Made by a program: the position numbers and the translations under genes
Part shown: piece by piece, positions 34,954 to 44,351 of the stretch
How positions within the stretch are numbered: the stretch's first letter is position 1
Layout: each line of letters begins with the position of its first letter
NCBI RefSeq assembly: GCF_900215465.1
Contig: NZ_OBEH01000003.1
Location: 248,001-312,000, forward strand
Source: Flagellimonas pacifica
Lineage (GTDB): Bacteria; Bacteroidota; Bacteroidia; Flavobacteriales; Flavobacteriaceae
Direction of reading: 5' to 3'
DNA: 64,000 nt
The notes under the pieces: model-generated
Told to the model about the DNA's origin: nothing
Seen by the model: the letters and a program-made list of their open reading frames with translations, nothing else
The model's database searches: none

Positions 34954-35000
34954 ACTCCCAAGAAAAGACTTAAATTCCTTTTCTTGGGAGTCTCTTTATA
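34954..35000 (+). terminator. Strong hairpin between SusD and the FG-GAP gene
   Basis: A perfect 14-bp stem, ACTCCCAAGAAAAG (34954-34967) with CTTTTCTTGGGAGT (34978-34991), encloses a 10-base loop and is followed by CTCTTTATAA. The tail is only moderately T-rich. It can act as a partial terminator or mRNA 3'-end stabiliser that lowers expression of the downstream genes relative to SusC/SusD. Confidence 0.75.
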
Positions 35001-35009
35001 AAAGCAAGT

Positions 35010-38000
35010 ATGCCTATCAAAAACCTTACATATTGTTATTTGGCCATTTGTACAATGGCAATCTCTTGCTCTAAATCTATTGATGATATATCACAAAACA
35101 AGCTATTTTCCGAAGTACCAGCGGAAATATCGGGAATAACGTTTACCAATAAAGTAATGGAATCAGAGAAGCTGCATTACTATAAGTACCTATATATCTA
35201 TATAGGTGGAGGTGTAGCCGCTGCAGATTTCAATAATGATGGACTTCAAGACTTATTCTTTACTTCAAACATATACCACAACAAACTATTTCTCAATAAA
35301 GGCAATTTCAAATTTGAGGACATAACCATCAAAGCTGGGATTAAAAAAAGAGCCGGTTTTGATACCGGTGTATCTGTGGCTGATGTGAACAATGATGGTT
35401 TTTTGGATATTTATATAAACAGGGCAGGTTGGTACAACGGAGAACAGAAACTGGCCAATATGCTATATGTTAATAATGGGGATTTGACTTTCACGGAAAA
35501 AGCTGAAGAGTTTGGATTGGCAGATACCAATCGATCTATAGCTTCAACTTTTTTTGATTATGACAACGATGGGGATTTGGATGTGTACATCGCCAATGCA
35601 CCTTCAGGGATAGGACATACAGGTAAAGTCCTAGACTTAAAAAAAATACAACAAAGTAAAGAAACCGCCGCTTTTAAAAGCAGTGACAAACTTTATAGAA
35701 ATGATGACGGTCATTTTATAGATGTATCCATAGAATCCGGTATTCTACCAGAAATGGGATTTGGCCTTAATGCACAAGTAGGAGATTTGAACAATGATGG
35801 TCTGCTCGATATTTATGTAAGCAATGATTTCATCATGCCTGATTTTGCATACATCAATAACGGTAATGGTACATTTACTGATAAAAGGAATGAACTCTTC
35901 AAGCACATATCATACTATAGTATGGGTGCGGATATTGCAGATGTCAATAATGATGGATTGCAAGATATGATGGTGCTGGACATGAGCCCGGAAGATTACA
36001 TAAGGTCCAAGACTACCATGTCAATGATGTCAATAGATAGATTTCATACCATGGTGGCCAATGACCACCATTATCAATATATGCACAATGTTCTTCAGCT
36101 AAATAATGGTAAGGGAAATTTCAGTGAAATAGCGCAACTGTCTGGTATTGCAAAAACAGATTGGAGTTGGTCTGCTTTGTTTGCCGATTTTGATTTAGAT
36201 GGTTATGATGACCTCTATGTGACCAATGGCATCTATAGGGATGTTGTTGATAGGGATGTTAATAATGAAATTAACAAGTACATCAATCAAAACAGAAATA
36301 ACCTAAAAGAACAGGATTTCTATAAGTTCACCCAAAAATTGCCCCAACAAAAATTAACCAATTATCTTTTTAAAAATGAAGGGGATTTAACCTTTAGCAA
36401 TACAACCAAAGAATGGTCAGACTTAAAGGACTCTTTTTCTAATGGTGCAGTATATGTGGATTTAGACAATGACGGAGATTTGGACATTGTGACCAATAAT
36501 TTGGATGAAAATGCCACCATTCTAAAAAATAACAGTAGGGAGCATGACAAGGGTAATTATTTACAAGTAACCTTTGACGGGCCAGATAAAAACCCTTTTG
36601 GAGCTGGAGCAAAAGTTGATGTGTATGGTGAAAATGGCTTACAGAAAACAAAACAGCTTGTTAATTCAAGAGGCTATCTATCTTCAACCTCAAATAAACT
36701 GCATTTTGGTTTAGGGCAAAATAATGCTGTAGATTCTTTGAAAGTGACCTGGTTGGATGGAAAAGAGCAAAAAATCTACAATGTCAAGGTCAATCAATTG
36801 ATCAATATAGAGTATGGCGAAGGGAGCGCAACCTCAGAACAGTTACTGGCCAATGAAGGAAGCACTATTTTTACTGAAGAACCATTCAATTTTTCGCATG
36901 ACGAAAATGATTTCAATGATTTTGATATCCAACTGTTGTTGCCACATAAACTTTCAAGACTCGGGCCTGCTGTAGCTAAAGCTGATTTGAACAATGATGG
37001 TGTTGATGACATTTTCTTGGGAGCTGCTCATAACGAGATTCCAAAAATTTTAGTATCGGATAAAGAAGGAAACCATAATTCCATTATAGTTCCAGATTTC
37101 ATTAAAGATAGAATGTTTGAAGATGTGGCAGCTTGTTTTTTTGATGTGGACAATGATGGGGACAAAGATTTATATGTTACTAGCGGAAGCTATGAATTCA
37201 TTGAAGACAAGGCAGGTTTACAGGATAGGCTGTACATTAATCATGGTAATAATAACTTTAAAAGAGCACGTACAAAATTGCCTACAATTACTTCCGTAGG
37301 TGCTGTTGTGATTGCTTCTGATTATGACCAAGATGGAGATGAAGACTTATTCATTGGAGGTAGGGTAATACCTGGAAAATATCCTTACGCACCAAAAAGC
37401 ACTTTGCTTTTAAACGAAGGTAAAGAGTTTAGGGATGCAACTAGTGAGCTTGCACTAGATGTTGAAGAAATTGGGATGGTGACAACTGCAGAATGGGCAG
37501 ATATTGATAATGACGGAGATCAAGACCTAATTGTTTCTGGGGAATGGATGGGAATAGAGGTGTTGATAAACGAACAAGGGAAACTCTCCAAAAATGAAAA
37601 ATACAAACACCTTTCAGAGCAGACTGGCTGGTGGAACAAGATTGTTCTAGAAGATCTTGACAATGATGGTGACCTGGATATAATTACCGGAAACTTGGGG
37701 CTCAATTACAAGTTTCATGCATCACCCGAAAAACCATTCCATGTCTATACCAACGATTTTGATAAAAACGGAATTGAAGACATTGTTTTGGCTAAACATT
37801 ACAAAGAAAAACTGGTCCCTGTACGAGGAAAAAATTGCACATCACAGCAGATACCTTATTTAAAAGAAAAGATAAAAACCTACCAAGAATTTGCAAACAG
37901 TGATATACAACAGATTTTAGGAGAGGAAATAACAAACGCGGTTCATTTGCAAGCTGTGGAATTTAGATCTGGATATTTCATGAATAATGATGGGCAGTTC

Positions 38001-38330
38001 CAATTTGTACCTTTTGCTATCGAAGCACAGTTGAGCCCTATAAACAGTATAGTTTACCATGACTTTGACAATGACTCCGTAAAAGATTTAGTGTTGGCAG
38101 GAAACAATTATGGTTCAGAAGTGGAGACAACTAGGGCAGATGCTGGCGTTGGAACATTTTTAAAAGGAATTGAAGGCAATAAGTTCGCTTATCAGAAGAA
38201 TTTGAACACTGGATTTTATGCCGATGGGGATGTCAGGGGTATACAACTGATAAAACAAGGTGATAATCAGGATATCTTAGTTATCAATAATAACGGTGGT
38301 CATCAACTTTATAAAATAAACAAACAATAA
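35010..38330 (+). CDS. FG-GAP/VCBS repeat and ASPIC/UnbV-domain lipoprotein
   Basis: A 1106-residue lipoprotein with lipobox AISC, Cys20. FG-GAP-like propeller repeats fill about 60-500 and 650-1100, each with a calcium-binding-type loop such as DFNNDGLQDLFF, DYDNDGDLDVYI, DLNNDGLLDIYV and DLDNDGDLDIIT. Between them (about 515-600) lies an ASPIC/UnbV domain: NPFGAGAKVDVYG, SRGYLSSTSNKLHFGLG, LKVTWLDGKEQ. Such proteins are frequent in Bacteroidota glycan loci next to SusC/SusD. They are thought to bind glycans or proteins at the surface, but no enzymatic role is established. It is followed 4 bases later by the DUF3472 lipoprotein. Confidence 0.88.
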   Translation: MPIKNLTYCYLAICTMAISCSKSIDDISQNKLFSEVPAEISGITFTNKVMESEKLHYYKYLYIYIGGGVAAADFNNDGLQDLFFTSNIYHNKLFLNKGNFKFEDITIKAGIKKRAGFDTGVSVADVNNDGFLDIYINRAGWYNGEQKLANMLYVNNGDLTFTEKAEEFGLADTNRSIASTFFDYDNDGDLDVYIANAPSGIGHTGKVLDLKKIQQSKETAAFKSSDKLYRNDDGHFIDVSIESGILPEMGFGLNAQVGDLNNDGLLDIYVSNDFIMPDFAYINNGNGTFTDKRNELFKHISYYSMGADIADVNNDGLQDMMVLDMSPEDYIRSKTTMSMMSIDRFHTMVANDHHYQYMHNVLQLNNGKGNFSEIAQLSGIAKTDWSWSALFADFDLDGYDDLYVTNGIYRDVVDRDVNNEINKYINQNRNNLKEQDFYKFTQKLPQQKLTNYLFKNEGDLTFSNTTKEWSDLKDSFSNGAVYVDLDNDGDLDIVTNNLDENATILKNNSREHDKGNYLQVTFDGPDKNPFGAGAKVDVYGENGLQKTKQLVNSRGYLSSTSNKLHFGLGQNNAVDSLKVTWLDGKEQKIYNVKVNQLINIEYGEGSATSEQLLANEGSTIFTEEPFNFSHDENDFNDFDIQLLLPHKLSRLGPAVAKADLNNDGVDDIFLGAAHNEIPKILVSDKEGNHNSIIVPDFIKDRMFEDVAACFFDVDNDGDKDLYVTSGSYEFIEDKAGLQDRLYINHGNNNFKRARTKLPTITSVGAVVIASDYDQDGDEDLFIGGRVIPGKYPYAPKSTLLLNEGKEFRDATSELALDVEEIGMVTTAEWADIDNDGDQDLIVSGEWMGIEVLINEQGKLSKNEKYKHLSEQTGWWNKIVLEDLDNDGDLDIITGNLGLNYKFHASPEKPFHVYTNDFDKNGIEDIVLAKHYKEKLVPVRGKNCTSQQIPYLKEKIKTYQEFANSDIQQILGEEITNAVHLQAVEFRSGYFMNNDGQFQFVPFAIEAQLSPINSIVYHDFDNDSVKDLVLAGNNYGSEVETTRADAGVGTFLKGIEGNKFAYQKNLNTGFYADGDVRGIQLIKQGDNQDILVINNNGGHQLYKINKQ

Positions 38331-38346
38331 AATTTTGAAAAAAACA

Positions 38347-39666
38347 ATGCGAATCAGTTTTATACTTTTCTCACTTTTTGGAATTACAGTCTTTGCCTGT
38401 CAATCTGATGACTCGAAGAGTCCGGATGAAGAATTCAAAGAAAGCCTTGACCTTTCTACAACTATACCCGCTGGAGCCAATAGTTGGGTAACAAATAGCA
38501 CTGACCAAGATGCCACAGTTGTAACGGATTCGGGAATACATAATTGGACAAACCTTGATGATGTTATCAGAACCTATTTTAAAACTGAAGGTACGGGTGA
38601 ATTGCATGTGGGGTTCAAAATGAAATCTCCTGATGGTACATCAAAAATTAAGGTGACAGTAGGGGGAGTTTCTAAAGAAATTGAAGTGTCTAATAAGGAT
38701 TACCAAACTGTTGAGATAGGAAAATTCAATATTACAGCTTCTGGCTATCACTATATTGAAATACAGGGATTGGAAAAAGCTAGCACCTATATTGGAGATA
38801 TTAACGATTTATTGATTGGTGGGCCAGCAGCAAGCTCAATAACTTTTGTGCCAACGGATAATTTCTATTTTGGTAGAAGGGGCCCATCTGTACATTTGAG
38901 CTATGAAAGTCCACAAGGAAAGGATGTTCAATGGTATTATAATGAAGTAACGGTTCCTGAGGGGGAAGATGTAATAGGTTCCTTCTTTATGGCAAATGGT
39001 CACGCTCAGGGTTATTTTGGCATGCAGGTGAACTCTGCATCGGAACGTAGGGTGCTTTTTTCCATATGGAGTGCATTTAATACCGACGACCCTAACCAAA
39101 TACCAGAAGATTATAAAGTTTTAAATCTTGGGAATGGTAACGATGTAACGGTTCAGGACTTTGGAAACGAAGGTTCAGGAAAACAAAGCTTCAAAGTTTT
39201 TGATTGGAAAGCGGGAACCACCTATAAATTTTTATTGAAAGGAGAACCTTCTGTAAACAATTCGACAGATTATACTGCCTATTTTTATGCACCTGAGGTA
39301 GGAGAATGGCAATTGATCGCAAGTTTGAGAAGACCACAGACATCAACACATTTAGAACGATTGCATTCCTTTTTGGAAAATTTTGTGCCCAGTACAGGTC
39401 ATCTTTCACGTAAAGTACAATTTGGTAATCAATGGGCCTATACTACAGATGGAACTTGGACAGAAATGGACAAGGCGACCTTTACTGCGGATGCTACGGC
39501 ATCTGAAGGACATAGATTGGATTATACTGGAGGAGCGGAAGGAGATAGTTTTTTTCTGAAAAATTGCGGTTTTTTTAATGACAGTACCCCGATAAACACA
39601 TCATTTACAAGGACTACTTCCAATGTTGCTCCCAACATTGATTTTTCTGAATTGGAAGTACCTTAA
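38347..39666 (+). CDS. DUF5077/DUF3472 lipoprotein
   Basis: About 439 residues from ATG 38347; a TTG at 38335 would add four residues. The signal peptide ends in the lipobox VFAC (Cys18). The N-terminal part (about 35-150) is a beta-sandwich of the DUF5077 type, with LHVGFKMKSPDGTSKIKVTV and GYHYIEIQGLEK. The C-terminal part (about 160-435) fits DUF3472, with RGPSVHLSYESPQGKDVQWYYNEVTVPEG, GYFGMQVNS, RVLFSIWSAF and TYKFLLKGEPSVNNSTDYTAYF. Proteins of this type recur in glycan-utilization loci and probably bind or process sugar. The biochemical function is not known to me. It ends the operon that begins at the GH109-like gene. Confidence 0.78.
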   Translation: MRISFILFSLFGITVFACQSDDSKSPDEEFKESLDLSTTIPAGANSWVTNSTDQDATVVTDSGIHNWTNLDDVIRTYFKTEGTGELHVGFKMKSPDGTSKIKVTVGGVSKEIEVSNKDYQTVEIGKFNITASGYHYIEIQGLEKASTYIGDINDLLIGGPAASSITFVPTDNFYFGRRGPSVHLSYESPQGKDVQWYYNEVTVPEGEDVIGSFFMANGHAQGYFGMQVNSASERRVLFSIWSAFNTDDPNQIPEDYKVLNLGNGNDVTVQDFGNEGSGKQSFKVFDWKAGTTYKFLLKGEPSVNNSTDYTAYFYAPEVGEWQLIASLRRPQTSTHLERLHSFLENFVPSTGHLSRKVQFGNQWAYTTDGTWTEMDKATFTADATASEGHRLDYTGGAEGDSFFLKNCGFFNDSTPINTSFTRTTSNVAPNIDFSELEVP

Positions 39667-39992
39667 TCAGCTCTAACCCTAGTTGATGAAAAGAAATTAA
39701 ATGAATAAGTTTTATCTACGAATTTAAGTTTAGTTTACTTAATTGTTTGAGTTAGTTTAGTTATAAAGCCTCTGAGTAAAATCAGAGGTTTTATTTTTTA
39801 TCACCATATGTTTAGAAACAATGAGGGTGAATTTTAATGTAGGTGATATTTATTTTTTGGATGCTATCCATAATAAACAAGAAGAGCAGAAGAAAATACT
39901 ATTATTACGGGGTAAACCTCGAAAGAGTTATTTATATTGAAAAAGAAAAGAAACTTAGAAGGTACAACTATAGTTATTCAATCAGTTAAATA
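39667..39992. other. Intergenic stretch with terminator and a tiny frame
   Basis: After the terminator described separately, this holds a 39-codon frame at 39821-39940 (starting MRVNFNVGDIYFLDAI) that lacks support as a gene. The AT-rich sequence before the BNR-propeller gene presumably contains its promoter. I find no convincing TAnnTTTG box. Confidence 0.4.
39766..39799 (+). terminator. Terminator of the GH109-SusCD-FG-GAP-DUF3472 operon
   Basis: AAGCCTCTGA (39766-39775) pairs with TCAGAGGTTT (39782-39791), with one G-T pair, over a 6-base loop. A T-rich run (TTTTATTTTTT) overlaps the end of the stem and continues after it. It lies 100 bases downstream of the last gene of the operon. Confidence 0.8.
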
Positions 39993-42900
39993 ATGATACA
40001 GCGATTTTTAATACAATGCTTTGTTCTGAGTATGGCTTTAATTCAAAGTGGCCATGCCCAAATAGATAATGAACTATTTAAGCACCTAGATTTTAGATTT
40101 ATTGGACCAGAAGGCAATAGAGCAATTGCAATTGCTGGTGTGCCAGGAGATCCTATGATAAGTTATATAGGTGCCGCTTCAGGTGGTCTATGGAAAACTA
40201 CCGATGGGGGCATTAACTGGCTTCCAATTTTTGACGATCAAGATGTATCATCGATAGGTTCAATAGCTATCGCACCCTCTGATCCTAACATTCTTTGGGT
40301 GGGTACAGGTGAAACTTTTATTATTCGCCCGGCCCATGCTATGGGAGATGGCATATATAAATCAGAAGATGCAGGAAAAACCTGGAAGCATATGGGACTT
40401 GAAAAAACTGGCCGCATAGGTCGTGTTATTGTTCATCCCACTGATCCAAATATTGTTTATGTAGCAGCATTGGGACATACATTTGGCCCACAAGATGAAA
40501 GAGGTGTCTTTAAAACTACCGACGGTGGAAAAACTTGGAGCAAAATTCTGTTTGTTGATGAGAGCACAGGAGCTGCAGATATTGAAATTGACCCAAAAAA
40601 TCCGGACAATATACTTGTTGGTATGTGGTCAATCAAAATCAATACCTGGGGGTTAAATAGTGGTGGTGCAGGTGGTGGTGTCTATAGATCGAAAGATGGT
40701 GGAAAAACATGGCAAGCCATGAAGGACTATGGACTCCCTGGAGGCAAAGATCATCCTGTTGGAAAAACAGGGGTCGCCATATCTCCATCAAACCCAAGTG
40801 TAGCTTACGCGCTTTTCGAAATAGATAGCCCAGCTCTATATAGGACAGATGATTTTGGCGAAACATGGACCCTTATGACCAGAAATCATGACATTAATGA
40901 AAGAGCTCCTTATTATACACGGATGAGAGTTTCAACAGATGACCCTAATGAAATTTATTTCGCCAATGTAAAATTTATTGTTTCCAAAGATGGAGGAAAA
41001 ACTTTGGAAGGAGGATATACTGCAGGGGGTGATAATCATGACATTTGGATAGACCCAACCAATGCAAACCGTATAATGGTTGCCCATGATGGTTGTGCCA
41101 GTATTAGTTTAAACCGAGGAAAAACCTATCAAAGAATTGTATTGCCCATTGCACAGATGTATCATGTGGCTACAGATAATCAAATTCCATATAATGTTTA
41201 TGGAAACCGTCAAGATGGATACTCTTACAAAGGCCCTAGTAACAGTTTGCAAGGATATATTCCCTTGGGACTGTGGAAAGGTGTTGGAGGCTGTGAAAGT
41301 GGATTTGCTCAACCAGATCCTTTTGACAATAATATTGTTTGGTCCGGATGCTATGATGGAGGTTTAGAGCGATATAATGCCAAAACTGGTCATGCTCAGG
41401 ATGTACGTGTATGGCCTGAAGCTGGTTATGGATGGGCACCAAAAGACATGAAATATCGATGGTACTGGAATTTTCCACTGGAATTTTCAAATTACGTAAA
41501 ACATCGCGTTTATGTTGGCAGTCAATTTGTACATAAAAGTGATGACAACGGCAATAGTTGGCAACTTATTAGTCCAGATTTAACCTTGAATGATAAGTCG
41601 CACCAACAAAGCTCCGGAGGTATTGCCATAGACAATTTAATGACTTGGGATGGTGCCGTGCTAATTTCCATTGAAGAATCCAAACTGGAAGAAGGTGTAA
41701 TTTGGACAGGTAGCAATGACGGGCAAGTGCATTTGACCAAGAATTTTGGAAAGGATTGGATCAACGTATCCAAGAACATTCCAGACCTTCCAGAATGGGG
41801 GACTATTTCCAGCATTGAAACATCAAGATACACTAAAGGAACTGTGTACATAACGGTTGATCTTCACCATATGGGAAATTTTGACCCATTTGTTTATAAA
41901 ACCAGTGATTATGGAAAATCATGGAAGTTGGTTAGTTCCACCGTCCCAAAATCTATTCACAGTTTTGCCCATGTTATAAAAGAGGACCCTAAAAAAGAAG
42001 GTATGTTGTATTTAGGTGTTGACAATGGCTTGTATATTTCATACGATGATGGTGATAATTGGATGCGATTTAAAAATAACTTGCCTCCGGCACCTGTGTA
42101 TTGGCTGGAAATTCAAGAACAGTTTGACGACCTCGTAGTGTGTACGTATGGAAGAGGTTATTACATACTTGATAATATTGCTCCCTTAAGAGAATTCGCA
42201 ACAGATGTTCTAGATAATGAAGTTCATTTATTTAGTATAAGACAGGCGTACAGGTTTCATGATAAGCAAAGTATAAAAACAGATGGTCCAAGTTTAAACT
42301 CAGGAAAAAACCCCGCTTATGGAGCCGATATAAATTACTATTTGAAGGAAAACACCAAAGAAAAGATTGAAGTACAGGTTTTATCCCAAAACAATGAAGT
42401 AATAAGGACTTTAAAAGGAAGCAATGAGGTCGGAGTAAATCGGGTAATGTGGGATTTAAGATATGAACCAACCTATAAACCCTATTTGCGTTCTACGCCA
42501 CCCGGTAGGCCTTGGGTACAATTGAACGGTGAAGGTTGGAGACCATTGGTTACTTGGGATCTGGATTTATGGCGTGGGCAGTTTGGCCCTAAGGTTGTTC
42601 CGGGCAACTATAGGGTAAAACTAATTGTTGGGGAACAGGAGTTTGTTCGCGATCTAACGATTTTAAAAGACCCAAAATCTGAAGGTTCAGTAGAAGACAT
42701 TAAAGAACAAGTCGCTTTGTCATTAGAACTGCGTGATGCAATGAATATTGCTGTGAATATGATAAATACTGTTGAAATGATTAGAAGTGAATTGAATATA
42801 CTCATTCCCAAATTAACCAATGACAAAGATGTTGAAGATGCGCGGCGTTTACAGCAAAAGGCTGAATCGGTAGCAGGCTTGCTCTATGATATACATCTTA

Positions 42901-43160
42901 CTGGAGCTCGTGAAGATGCGTTTAGATCTCCTATGAAATTATACGGACGTCTTAGTGCTCTAGCAAGTGATCTAGGTGGTCATGGCATTGATTTTAAACC
43001 CACAAAACAACAAAAAGAGGTTGCTCAAATTTTTAATGGCCGTTTAAAAAAAATTACTGATAAGTTTGATAACCTTGTTAATTTGGAAATTGATAAACTC
43101 AATAAGCAACTTGAAAAGAGTAAGCTCAAAGTTGAACTTAAGAAAAAAATAAAAGATTAA
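39993..43160 (+). CDS. Secreted BNR/sortilin-like propeller protein
   Basis: A 1055-residue exported protein with a Sec signal peptide (about 1-22, ending GHAQ). The first 700 or so residues carry repeated BNR/Asp-box blades such as GGLWKTTDGGINWLPIF, GIYKSEDAGKTWKHMG, GVFKTTDGGKTWSKIL, GVYRSKDGGKTWQAM and YKTSDYGKSWKLV. These are the pattern of VPS10/sortilin and GH74-like propellers. The last 300 residues contain a beta domain (EVQVLSQNNEVIRTLKGSNEVGVNRVMWDLRYEP) and a helical tail rich in Lys and Glu. Proteins like this are often labelled glycosyl hydrolase, but no GH74 catalytic pair was identified. It probably binds or degrades a polymer outside the cell. Confidence 0.8.
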   Translation: MIQRFLIQCFVLSMALIQSGHAQIDNELFKHLDFRFIGPEGNRAIAIAGVPGDPMISYIGAASGGLWKTTDGGINWLPIFDDQDVSSIGSIAIAPSDPNILWVGTGETFIIRPAHAMGDGIYKSEDAGKTWKHMGLEKTGRIGRVIVHPTDPNIVYVAALGHTFGPQDERGVFKTTDGGKTWSKILFVDESTGAADIEIDPKNPDNILVGMWSIKINTWGLNSGGAGGGVYRSKDGGKTWQAMKDYGLPGGKDHPVGKTGVAISPSNPSVAYALFEIDSPALYRTDDFGETWTLMTRNHDINERAPYYTRMRVSTDDPNEIYFANVKFIVSKDGGKTLEGGYTAGGDNHDIWIDPTNANRIMVAHDGCASISLNRGKTYQRIVLPIAQMYHVATDNQIPYNVYGNRQDGYSYKGPSNSLQGYIPLGLWKGVGGCESGFAQPDPFDNNIVWSGCYDGGLERYNAKTGHAQDVRVWPEAGYGWAPKDMKYRWYWNFPLEFSNYVKHRVYVGSQFVHKSDDNGNSWQLISPDLTLNDKSHQQSSGGIAIDNLMTWDGAVLISIEESKLEEGVIWTGSNDGQVHLTKNFGKDWINVSKNIPDLPEWGTISSIETSRYTKGTVYITVDLHHMGNFDPFVYKTSDYGKSWKLVSSTVPKSIHSFAHVIKEDPKKEGMLYLGVDNGLYISYDDGDNWMRFKNNLPPAPVYWLEIQEQFDDLVVCTYGRGYYILDNIAPLREFATDVLDNEVHLFSIRQAYRFHDKQSIKTDGPSLNSGKNPAYGADINYYLKENTKEKIEVQVLSQNNEVIRTLKGSNEVGVNRVMWDLRYEPTYKPYLRSTPPGRPWVQLNGEGWRPLVTWDLDLWRGQFGPKVVPGNYRVKLIVGEQEFVRDLTILKDPKSEGSVEDIKEQVALSLELRDAMNIAVNMINTVEMIRSELNILIPKLTNDKDVEDARRLQQKAESVAGLLYDIHLTGAREDAFRSPMKLYGRLSALASDLGGHGIDFKPTKQQKEVAQIFNGRLKKITDKFDNLVNLEIDKLNKQLEKSKLKVELKKKIKD

Positions 43161-43488
43161 GTTAATGTCTAATGAAGTGTTTTAGGATGGCCTATTCAAA
43201 GTGAGGACATTTTTCGACTTAAAAAGATTGGCTCTGGGCAAGTTTTTCTTCAAAACCTGAGGCTATATTTCGCATAAATGATTGTGTTGAAATCCAATGT
43301 ATTGGATGGTTAAAACAAATTCCTCTATGGTGGATTTTAAACTAAAATTGCTCAATTATAACTCATTTTACTTTTCTTTTATGCAATAAAGCAAAAAAAG
43401 TATTGGAAGATGTCAGTTCTGTAATTGCAATGCGCCGCAATTACCAATAGTTTTGTTTAATTCACTAGTTCATTGAAGTTTAAGGGTA
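43161..43488. other. Intergenic stretch upstream of the FAH-GH20-GH29 operon
   Basis: No gene is recognised. The region is AT-rich and contains an inverted repeat at 43421-43444. It is the only sizeable gap before four closely spaced genes, so the operon promoter should lie here. Confidence 0.5.
43421..43444. promoter_or_regulatory. Palindrome upstream of the FAH-GH20-GH29 operon
   Basis: GTAATTGC (43421-43428) and GCAATTAC (43437-43444) are perfect 8-bp inverted arms around an 8-base GC-richer spacer. It lies 44 bases before the start codon of the FAH-family gene and could be an operator for a LacI- or GntR-type repressor. Confidence 0.5.
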
Positions 43489-44325
43489 ATGAAAGTATAT
43501 AAGACGAGAGATGGGATCACAATAGAAGAAAATGACGTTTTCTATAAAGTCAATGCTGAGAATTGGACAGCTTTAATGAATCGTACAAATTTATACCAGA
43601 GGCTGTCAAAAGAAATCAATACTCTTGAACCAATTTCAGATTTTGATGCTTCTGCAATAATGGCTCCAATAGAAAATCAAGAAATATGGGCTTCTGGTGT
43701 TACCTATAAACGGAGTCGAGAAGCCAGAATGGAAGAGTCCAAAAATGCTGGAGGAGATACTTTTTATGATAAAGTATATGATGCGGAAAGACCGGAATTG
43801 TTTTTTAAGGCATTGGCCAACAGAACAGTGGGGACCAATGATTACGTGAATATTAGGAAAGATTCCAAATGGGATGTTCCAGAACCGGAACTTACACTTT
43901 GGATCAGTTCAGAAGGAACCATTGAAGGGTATACTGTGGGCAATGACATGAGTTCTCGAAGTATTGAAGGAGAGAATCCTTTGTACTTACCCCAGGCCAA
44001 GGTATTTGAGCGTTGTGCGGGATTGGGCCCCTGCGTGTATGTGCCAGAGCGGCCTATAGATGCCAATAGTCTAATAGAGCTGGAGATATTTAGAGATGGT
44101 CAGCGGGTTTTTTATGGTTCCATACCTATAAGGAATATGAAAAGAAAACATACTGAACTTGTCGAATTTCTTTTCCGAGAATGTGATTTTCAACACGGAT
44201 GTTATCTCATGACAGGAACAGGAATTGTGCCTCCCGATGATTTTACGCTTAAGCCCCATGATGAAATAAAAATTACCATTGAGAACATTGGAACTTTAGT
44301 AAATACAGTGGTTTACAAACCATAA
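43489..44325 (+). CDS. FAH-superfamily 2-keto-3-deoxy sugar acid dehydratase/hydrolase-like enzyme
   Basis: A 278-residue cytoplasmic enzyme without signal peptide. The C-terminal fumarylacetoacetase fold carries the metal-binding glutamates in VPEPELTLW and the following VGNDMSSRSIEGENPLYLPQAK. That second block resembles the 2-keto-3-deoxy-pentonate dehydratases (KdaD/XylX type) rather than classical FAH hydrolases. Such enzymes take part in non-phosphorylative sugar breakdown. Immediate linkage to a hexosaminidase and two fucosidases suggests a deoxy-sugar acid from fucose or galactose as substrate, but this is inference. The matching dehydrogenase and sugar-acid dehydratase are not in the window. 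Confidence 0.8.
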   Translation: MKVYKTRDGITIEENDVFYKVNAENWTALMNRTNLYQRLSKEINTLEPISDFDASAIMAPIENQEIWASGVTYKRSREARMEESKNAGGDTFYDKVYDAERPELFFKALANRTVGTNDYVNIRKDSKWDVPEPELTLWISSEGTIEGYTVGNDMSSRSIEGENPLYLPQAKVFERCAGLGPCVYVPERPIDANSLIELEIFRDGQRVFYGSIPIRNMKRKHTELVEFLFRECDFQHGCYLMTGTGIVPPDDFTLKPHDEIKITIENIGTLVNTVVYKP

Positions 44326-44351
44326 AACACTGTCCAAAATAATACTTGTAT

